48,519 nt of DNA from Acidisoma silvae (lineage in GTDB: Bacteria > Pseudomonadota > Alphaproteobacteria > Acetobacterales > Acetobacteraceae). The DNA is taken from NCBI RefSeq assembly GCF_020618775.1, contig NZ_JAESVB010000022.1, forward strand, positions 1 through 48,519, written 5' to 3'. Positions 43,084 to 48,519 of this stretch are shown piece by piece; the stretch's first letter is position 1; each line of letters opens with the position of its first letter. A program made the translations under genes and the position numbers. The notes below the pieces were generated by a model. That model was given only the letters and a program-made list of their open reading frames with translations. It did no database searches and had not been told where the DNA came from.

Positions 43084-43835
43084 GCCGGCTCTCCGAGATA
43101 GGAGCGCATAACGCGCTCATCCCGGCGGATCGCATCGGGATCGCCTTCGGCAATGACGGCGCCGGAATCAAGCACCACCACGCGATCGCACACACCGCAG
43201 ACCATTTCCATATTATGCTCGACAAGAAGGATGATGCGACCCTCGGCGCGCAACTCCTTGAGCAAGTTGATCTGGCGCTCGATCAGCACGGGGTTCACGC
43301 CGGCGGCGGGCTCATCCAGCAGCAACACGCGCGGATGCCCCATCAATAGCATGCCGAGGGAGAGCAGCTTCTGCTGCCCGCCCGACAGCATGCCGGCATA
43401 GTCATTCGCCTTGTGGCTGAGGTCGAGCCGCCGCAGCACGGAGCGCGCCTCGTCCTGGATGTCTGCTTCGCGCCGCCGCACGGTGGCCGGTTGCAAAAAA
43501 AGCGAGCGCAGCCGCTCGCCCGCCTGCGGTCGCGCGCCGATCATGATGTTCTGGAATACCGTCAGCCGGTGGGCCAGGCGCGGTGTCTGGAAGCTGCGCC
43601 CAATGCCGTGGGCAGCCACGCGCTCCGGCAGGCCGAGCGGCACTAAGGTGCCGTCCAGCCGCACTTCTCCGCTGGCCACCGCCTGCACGCCGGCGATGAC
43701 GTTGAGGAAGGTAGATTTGCCCGAGCCATTCGGCCCGATCAGCCCCAGGATGCTGCCCGGCGCGGCCTGGAGCGAGACGCTGCGCAGCGCCTGGAAGCGG
43801 CCGTAGGAGACGGAGAGATCACAGACGGTCAGCAT
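43080..43835 (-). CDS. Branched-chain amino acid-type ABC transporter ATPase (LivG-like)
   Basis: A 251-residue ATPase. Walker A GPNGSGKST, GIGRSFQTPRLAHRLTV, signature LSGGQQKLLSLG, Walker B VLLLDEPAAGVNP and the His switch LVEHNMEMV. GIGRSFQ and AAGVNP are LivG marks. The gene starts 17 bp inside the preceding livM-like gene. Confidence 0.92.
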   Translation of the reverse strand: MLTVCDLSVSYGRFQALRSVSLQAAPGSILGLIGPNGSGKSTFLNVIAGVQAVASGEVRLDGTLVPLGLPERVAAHGIGRSFQTPRLAHRLTVFQNIMIGARPQAGERLRSLFLQPATVRRREADIQDEARSVLRRLDLSHKANDYAGMLSGGQQKLLSLGMLLMGHPRVLLLDEPAAGVNPVLIERQINLLKELRAEGRIILLVEHNMEMVCGVCDRVVVLDSGAVIAEGDPDAIRRDERVMRSYLGEPA

Positions 43836-44694
43836 CGTATCGCAGCTTCCGTTCCGGGATGAGGCCCTGCGGCCGGTAGAGAAAAACCAAGATCAGCACC
43901 AGCCCGTAGGCGCCAAGCCGCAGATTGGCGACGAGATCCGAGGGCAGACCGCTCCATTGCGCGACAAAGCGCGTCGAAACGCTCGTCAATTGCACGATCA
44001 CCGTACCGAGCAGCACGCCCGTGATGGTGCTGGGGCCGCCGAGCACGACGGCTGTCCAGATCACGAAGGTTTCGAGGACCGTGAAGCTGGAAGGGGAGAT
44101 GTAACCCGTGACATGGGCATAGAGCACGCCTGCCGCCGCTGCCATGACCCAGGAGGCGGCAGTCACCATGCGCTGCAGGCGGAAGGGATTGCGCCCCAAG
44201 GTCGCTGCAAGAACTTCATCCTCACGCAACACCCGCAGCATCCGCCCCAGGGGCGAGGCGCCGACGCGGCGCGCAAAGAGCAAAGTCACCAACAGCAGGG
44301 TAAGCGCCAGCACCATGGCGAGATCGGCATTCTGGAAGCGATAGACCGACGTTCCCTCATCGCCGCCGGCGATCACCGGTACGTTGAGCATCGTGAGGCG
44401 GAAGATCTCACCAGCGCCGAGGGTGACGAGCGCCCAATAATCCTGTGCGAGGCGGCTCGCCGGCAGAATAACGAGCAGACCAAGAAGCGGCGCGAGAGTT
44501 ACGCCAATACCCGCCCCGGCCCAGGCCGGCAGGCCGTGCGCCGCGGCAAAAGCCGTGCCGTATGCACCCACAGCAAAAGGCAGAACCTGGCCAAAATTAA
44601 CAAGTCCGGTCAAGCCGAACTGCAAATGCAGGCTGATGGCGAGCACCGACCAAACGGCAATAATGGTGATGGAGAATACGGCGAAATCGATCAT
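43819..44694 (-). CDS. Branched-chain amino acid-type ABC transporter permease (LivM-like)
   Basis: A 291-residue permease with eight or so hydrophobic segments and the LivM-type LQFGLTGLVNFGQVLPFAVGAYG stretch. The C-terminal VLGGPSTITGVLLGTVIV and YRPQGLIPERK are also family marks. It follows the livH-like gene by 7 bp. Confidence 0.9.
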   Translation of the reverse strand: MIDFAVFSITIIAVWSVLAISLHLQFGLTGLVNFGQVLPFAVGAYGTAFAAAHGLPAWAGAGIGVTLAPLLGLLVILPASRLAQDYWALVTLGAGEIFRLTMLNVPVIAGGDEGTSVYRFQNADLAMVLALTLLLVTLLFARRVGASPLGRMLRVLREDEVLAATLGRNPFRLQRMVTAASWVMAAAAGVLYAHVTGYISPSSFTVLETFVIWTAVVLGGPSTITGVLLGTVIVQLTSVSTRFVAQWSGLPSDLVANLRLGAYGLVLILVFLYRPQGLIPERKLRYDADRL

Positions 44695-44701
44695 ACCGCT
44701 C

Positions 44702-45589
44702 TCACACCGCGCGCCGTCTGCGCGCCAGATAGGGGCGCAGCAGCAAGATGATCACCATGGCGCCGACCGCGATGAAATCGCGGAACTGCGTCGGTACTGA
44801 CCAGGAATTGGCGGAAAACCAGGAACCAAAATCGACACCGATGAGAAGGTTCTGCGCGAGCGACAGGCCCAACGCTCCGAGCGCGGCGCCAAAGACATTG
44901 CTTAGGCCGCCGAGCGTGACCGAGGCGAAGACCGGCAATAGGATGATGAGGTCCATGTTGGGTGCCAACTGCGATTCAAGCGCGAAGAGCGAGCCCCCGA
45001 TGGCGGCATAGGCGCCGCAGATGAACCACATCAGTGATACCATCCGCCGCGCCGGAATGCCGCGCGTCGCAGCGAGATCGGCATTGCTCGCGAGCGCGCG
45101 GAGCGCCGTGCCGAGACGGGTGCTATACAGAAGAAAATGGAGCAGAATCATCGCGAGGATCGCAACCACAACGACCACGACATCAAGCGACGTGAAGAAG
45201 GCATCGCCGATCTGGAGAGAGGCCGGTTCCAACCCGAAGACGCGCGATGAACTGCCGAAGATGGCGCCCATGGTTGATCGCAGCAGCAAGGCGACCCCCC
45301 AAGAGACAATCATTTTGCCCTCGGGCGTAACGTCGCGCAACCGCGAGAAAACTAAGGCATCCACCGTAACCGCTATTCCACCCGTCAACACGGCCGCGAG
45401 AATCACCGCCAGCACGAGAGGACAATGCAAAAACTGGTTGAGCGTGAACGCGAGATAGGCACCGACGACGGCAAATTGAATGTGAGCGAAATTGGCGAAG
45501 CGAAGCACAGAATAGGATAGCGCTACCCCGACCGCTATAATCCCGATTTCGCCCGAATAGATCAGCGTATTGATCAGAATTTGCAGCAT
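44702..45589 (-). CDS. Branched-chain amino acid-type ABC transporter permease (LivH-like)
   Basis: A 295-residue permease opening with ALSYSVLRFANFAHIQFAVVGAYLAF, the LivH signature region, and including TLGGLSNVFGAALGALGL near the C-terminus. About 65 bp separates it from the binding-protein gene. The class imports branched amino acids but also urea, amides and aromatic acids, so the name does not fix the substrate. Confidence 0.9.
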   Translation of the reverse strand: MLQILINTLIYSGEIGIIAVGVALSYSVLRFANFAHIQFAVVGAYLAFTLNQFLHCPLVLAVILAAVLTGGIAVTVDALVFSRLRDVTPEGKMIVSWGVALLLRSTMGAIFGSSSRVFGLEPASLQIGDAFFTSLDVVVVVVAILAMILLHFLLYSTRLGTALRALASNADLAATRGIPARRMVSLMWFICGAYAAIGGSLFALESQLAPNMDLIILLPVFASVTLGGLSNVFGAALGALGLSLAQNLLIGVDFGSWFSANSWSVPTQFRDFIAVGAMVIILLLRPYLARRRRAV

Positions 45590-45654
45590 GGGCCGTCAAC
45601 CGGCTGGCGGTGCAGGACCGCCAGCCTTTTCGTCCAGCATGAGGGCGGCCAAGC

Positions 45655-46767
45655 TCACGGAGCCGGCGCGGGCTGCAGCGCGCCATTCCTGAAGACAAAA
45701 TAATCCATCGGCGGGTTGATGCGCTGTCCACGCGCGTCCCAATCAATCGAACCGGTCGCACCCTGATAGCCCTTCACCGCTTCCGGCAGGCCCTTCTTGA
45801 TGTCGGCAGCGGTCGTGCCTTCCTTTTCTATGGCAAGGCCGAGCAGCGTCATCGCGTCATAGGCGTAGTAGTAGTTGGGGCGCGGTGCAGCACCATATTG
45901 CTTTGTCGCCTGCAATGACAGCGTCTTGGCCAAGGGGGAATCAAGGCCGCCATTGTCCAAACCCATCAGGCGGCCTTCCATCCACTTCGGGTCTTCTACC
46001 GCGAATATTGACGGATAGGCGACATACCAGGGCGCGTTGATTCCCAGCTCACGTGCGGCGCGGAAAACGGTGCGGGTGTCGTCGCCGTATCCCGCGCCAA
46101 TGATGGCATCGGGCTTCAGCCGCTGCACTGCTTGCAGGTCCGCGCGATAATCCGGCTGGCCTTCACTATAGGCAATTTCCTTGAGCACCTTGCCGCCATG
46201 CGCGGTGAAGGCCGCCGCAGCCTTGTCCATCAGGCCGGTGCCGAAGGTATTGTTGGGCACGATGAAGACGGCAGTATGCACACCTTCCTTGGCGACATAG
46301 TCGCCGAGCTGCGCGCCCACAATGTCGTCCAGCGGTAGCGTGCTGTAGAGCGTGCCGGGATAGTCGCCGAGCTTGGCTGAGCTTGCGGAGGTGTTGAGCA
46401 CGATCTTGCCTGCGGGCTGGGCCATTTCCGCGATGGGCAAGGTCACGCTGCTGCCGCCGAAGACGAGAACGGCACTCACCTTGTTAACGTCAAAGAGTTT
46501 CGTCGCGGCCTCGATACCGGCGGCGGGACGATATTCGGAATCCTCGACGATGACCTTGATCTTATCGCCCTTGATCCCGCCACTAGCGTTAATTTTGTCA
46601 GCCGCTGCCTGGGCACCGTGCACCATATCGAGACTGGATTGCACGTCCGTGCCGGTCAGGTTCGCAATGACGCCAACTGGTATGGCATCCTCGGCTGCCT
46701 GACCGGTCTCGCCCCAACCGGCGCTTAACAGCACGACGGCGCAAGCCGCCAGCAAGGATTTGCGCAT
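45655..46767 (-). CDS. Branched-chain amino acid-type ABC transporter periplasmic binding protein
   Basis: A 370-residue type I binding protein with a signal peptide (RKSLLAACAVVLLSAGWGETGQAA). Family segments: IPVGVIANLTGTDVQSSLDMVHGAQAAADKINASGGIKG, VIVEDSEYRPAAGIEAATKL, VNTSASSA and DAIIGAGYGDDTRTV. The Asp-Asp after GYG and the Ser-rich pocket differ from true leucine binders, as is common among catabolic relatives. It is first in the eight-gene operon. Confidence 0.9.
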   Translation of the reverse strand: MRKSLLAACAVVLLSAGWGETGQAAEDAIPVGVIANLTGTDVQSSLDMVHGAQAAADKINASGGIKGDKIKVIVEDSEYRPAAGIEAATKLFDVNKVSAVLVFGGSSVTLPIAEMAQPAGKIVLNTSASSAKLGDYPGTLYSTLPLDDIVGAQLGDYVAKEGVHTAVFIVPNNTFGTGLMDKAAAAFTAHGGKVLKEIAYSEGQPDYRADLQAVQRLKPDAIIGAGYGDDTRTVFRAARELGINAPWYVAYPSIFAVEDPKWMEGRLMGLDNGGLDSPLAKTLSLQATKQYGAAPRPNYYYAYDAMTLLGLAIEKEGTTAADIKKGLPEAVKGYQGATGSIDWDARGQRINPPMDYFVFRNGALQPAPAP

Positions 46768-46867
46768 AGGCCAGTCCTCTCCAGTTAGGAATGCTCAAAA
46801 ATTAAACAAAATGGACCGCGAAAGCGGGTTGCGCAGAGAATTTGCCAATGCTTTCATCATGTCAATC

Positions 46868-46894
46868 TATAAAATGCATTTCATCTGGTGAAAT
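46868..46894 (+). promoter_or_regulatory. Nucleoside hydrolase promoter -10 and operator palindrome
   Basis: TATAAA at 46868-46873 is followed by ATTTCA-TCTGG-TGAAAT (46878-46894), a perfect 6-5-6 palindrome at the expected transcription start, 17-33 bp before the hydrolase ATG. IclR proteins often bind sites of this style. A TTGACA on the opposite strand (46860-46865) may serve the leftward Liv operon, although its -10 is weak. Confidence 0.5.
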
Positions 46895-46910
46895 AGAAAG
46901 GATTGGCCTC

Positions 46911-47855
46911 ATGGCTGCTCGCAAACTGATCATCGACACAGATCCCGGCCAGGATGATGCGTTCGCGATCCTTATGGCGCTTGGCGCGCGCGAGGCTCTC
47001 GAAGTGTTGGGGATCACTACCTGCGCCGGGAATATTCCTCTGGCCCTGACGCAGCGGAATGCGCGGCAGGTGCTGGAACTCGCAGGGCGGCCAGATATCC
47101 CTGTTTTCGCCGGTTGCCCACGCCCGATGGTCAAGGCGCTAGAAACGGCAGAGCGCGTGCATGGGGACAGCGGGCTGGACGGGTGCGACCTGCCACAGCC
47201 CACGATGCCGCTCCAGAGTGAGCACGCGGTGGCATGGATGATCCGCACTCTCATGGCCGCGGCAGAGGGCGAAATCACGGTCTGCACACTCGGGCCGATG
47301 ACCAATCTTGCGGTGGCAATGGTCATGGAACCGCGCATCGTGCCACGCATCCGCGAAGTCGTGTTGATGGGCGGAGGCTTCTTCGAGGGAGGCAACACGA
47401 CCCCTGCCGCCGAGTTCAACATCTACGTCGATCCGCACGCTGCCCATACGGTCTTCACCTCTGGCGTGCCGCTTACTATGGTCCCGATCGACTGCACCTA
47501 TCAGGCAAAAATGACACCTGAATGGCTTAGCGAATTGCGCGGCTTAGGCACGCAGACGGCAGTTCAGGCCGCTGGCATGGCCGAATTCTACCAGCGATAC
47601 GGCAATGAAAAATTCGGAGTCACAGACTACTGCCTGCACGACCCCTGTGTGATCGGTTATTTGCTCGCGCCTCACCTTTTTGAGGGTCGGGATTGCCATG
47701 TCGCAATCGAGCTTCAATCGCCGAAGACCATTGGCATGACGATCGTTGACTGGTGGAACGTGACCAAACTTGCACCCAATTGCCGAGTACTTAAAAAACT
47801 CGACAATTCGGCCTTTTATGAATTGATGCTCGAAAAGATCTCGTGTTTGCCATGA
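46911..47855 (+). CDS. Nucleoside hydrolase (IunH-like)
   Basis: A 314-residue enzyme from the ATG at 46911 (GAAAGGATT upstream). The calcium-binding DTDPGQDDA motif at residues 9-17 is diagnostic of inosine-uridine-preferring nucleoside hydrolases. Also present are VCTLGPMTNLA, VLMGGGFFEGGNTTPAAEFNIYVDPHAA and the C-terminal LHDPCVIGYLL. These enzymes cleave the N-glycosidic bond of nucleosides to ribose and free base. The gene is divergent from the Liv/amidohydrolase/dioxygenase operon with a shared 143-bp promoter region, which is the main hint that the operon handles nucleobases. There is no signal peptide, so it is cytoplasmic. Confidence 0.92.
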   Translation: MAARKLIIDTDPGQDDAFAILMALGAREALEVLGITTCAGNIPLALTQRNARQVLELAGRPDIPVFAGCPRPMVKALETAERVHGDSGLDGCDLPQPTMPLQSEHAVAWMIRTLMAAAEGEITVCTLGPMTNLAVAMVMEPRIVPRIREVVLMGGGFFEGGNTTPAAEFNIYVDPHAAHTVFTSGVPLTMVPIDCTYQAKMTPEWLSELRGLGTQTAVQAAGMAEFYQRYGNEKFGVTDYCLHDPCVIGYLLAPHLFEGRDCHVAIELQSPKTIGMTIVDWWNVTKLAPNCRVLKKLDNSAFYELMLEKISCLP

Positions 47856-47905
47856 CAACGTTACTACAAGCGACTGGCCTTCTGATTGTACGATTTCACA
47901 TTTCA

Positions 47906-47932
47906 GGGGCTCTGTCTGGTTCTCGGTGCAGG
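47906..47932 (+). repeat. Probable ISL3-type left end
   Basis: GGGGCTCTGTCTGGTTCTCG plus GTGCAGG lies 50 bp before the transposase start and has the GGCTCT opening and GTGCAG ending seen at ISL3 ends. The matching right end is outside the window. Confidence 0.4.
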
Positions 47933-47981
47933 ACGAGACGGGAACGGGCAAAAAACGTCGTCGAACTCAGGGGAGACGAGG

Positions 47982-48519
47982 ATGCGAGCATTAATCGCCG
48001 TCGGGCCCAACATCTGCGTGATAAGTGCTGAGCGAAGAGACGAAGGGTGGCTTATTGTCGCGTCGGGCCCTGGGCACGGCCCTTGTCCATCCTGCGCTTG
48101 CCACTCGAGTGCCCGACACAGCACCTACTGGCGAAACCTGCGCGATCTTCCGCTTCAGGGAAGTCCGGTCATGGTTCGCCTCCGGCTCGCACGTCTGCGA
48201 TGCCGCGAACCCACCTGCGACCAACAGATTTTTGCCGAGCGGCTGCCGGGCGTGATCACGCCCCTCCTGAGGCGCACGTGCCGGGTCGTTGACCTTATGC
48301 AGGCAGTCGGGCACGTGGCTGGAGGCAAGCCTGCTGAGCGGCTCTTGTCACGCCTTGGTCTTCCAGCCAGTGACGACACCGTCTTGCGCCACGTCAAGCA
48401 CCGGGCCCGTGTGAATGCTATCAGGGCGCCACTGAGGGTCGTGGGAGTCGACGACTGGTCATGGACCAAGGGTCAAAGCTACGGGACGATCATGGTGGAT
48501 CTTGAGCGGCGGCGCGTTG
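47982..48519 (+). CDS. ISL3-family transposase (5' part, runs off the window)
   Basis: Starting at the ATG at 47982 (GGGGAGACGAGG upstream), 179 residues are visible without a stop to the window end. N-terminal zinc-finger cysteines lie in CPSCAC and CREPTC, then SDDTVLRHVKHRARV and the first catalytic segment VVGVDDWSWTKGQSYGTIMVDLE. It belongs to the same family as the element at 31.9 kb but is clearly a different IS. Nothing seen is broken, so it may be an active copy. Confidence 0.82.
   Translation, partial: MRALIAVGPNICVISAERRDEGWLIVASGPGHGPCPSCACHSSARHSTYWRNLRDLPLQGSPVMVRLRLARLRCREPTCDQQIFAERLPGVITPLLRRTCRVVDLMQAVGHVAGGKPAERLLSRLGLPASDDTVLRHVKHRARVNAIRAPLRVVGVDDWSWTKGQSYGTIMVDLERRRV

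Noticed and set aside
1-48519. CRISPR arrays, tRNA or rRNA genes
   Set aside because: No regularly spaced direct repeats, no T-loop/anticodon pattern and no rRNA-like stretches were found on reading both strands.

Overview
The window reads as an accessory, heavily rearranged stretch of an alphaproteobacterial replicon. Sphingomonadales is the best guess: the PRC-barrel protein, the small WGR-type gene, the receiver-only protein and the catabolic regulators all look sphingomonad-like. This rests on remembered family resemblance, not on a search. No rRNA, tRNA, CRISPR array or replication origin was found.

Region 1 (1-9.3 kb) is a patchwork of small housekeeping or stress genes and decayed genes. 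It holds an IS5-type transposase tail, the GTPase HflX, a degenerate HNH protein, the C-terminal remnant of a dihydroxyphthalate-decarboxylase-like gene, a receiver domain lacking its phospho-aspartate, a WGR pseudogene, a PRC-barrel protein, a lipoprotein, a Cys-based phosphatase, a 5'-truncated SDR, a metallo-beta-lactamase-fold hydrolase, an NTF2-like protein and a class I aldolase remnant.

Region 2 (9.3-18.0 kb) is a sugar-acid catabolic unit. A LacI-type repressor is divergent from a rightward run of three enolase-superfamily dehydratases, two MFS transporters and a DapA-family lyase. A perfect 14-bp LacI-type operator lies in the divergent promoter region. The run ends at a CatB-like acetyltransferase remnant and an IS5-family element with a broken transposase.

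Region 3 (19.1-31.3 kb) lies entirely on the minus strand. A GntR/FCD regulator heads SDR, sugar isomerase/epimerase, a complete CUT2-type sugar ABC importer, an SMP-30 lactonase and an MFS permease. Upstream lie an FMN-dependent alpha-hydroxyacid oxidase and a D-2-hydroxyacid dehydrogenase. Together this looks like a non-phosphorylating sugar oxidation route (uptake, dehydrogenation, lactone opening, processing of hydroxyacids). A TGTCGGTA/TACCGACA motif in two promoter regions may be the GntR site.

Region 4 (31.8-34.3 kb) is an ISL3 wreck: an ISL3 transposase that has lost its C-terminus abuts an oppositely oriented ISL3 C-terminal end, which in turn interrupts a LysR pseudogene.

Region 5 (34.3-47.9 kb) holds two leftward operons. 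One encodes a polar amino-acid-type ABC importer, an isochorismatase-like hydrolase and an LLM flavin monooxygenase. The other encodes a five-gene Liv-type ABC importer, an IclR regulator, an Atz/Trz-like amidohydrolase and a 2OG-Fe(II) dioxygenase, with a divergent nucleoside hydrolase. The combination suggests uptake and dismantling of a nitrogen heterocycle, possibly a nucleoside or nucleobase derivative. This is the most likely place for an undescribed pathway. The window ends inside a further ISL3 transposase.
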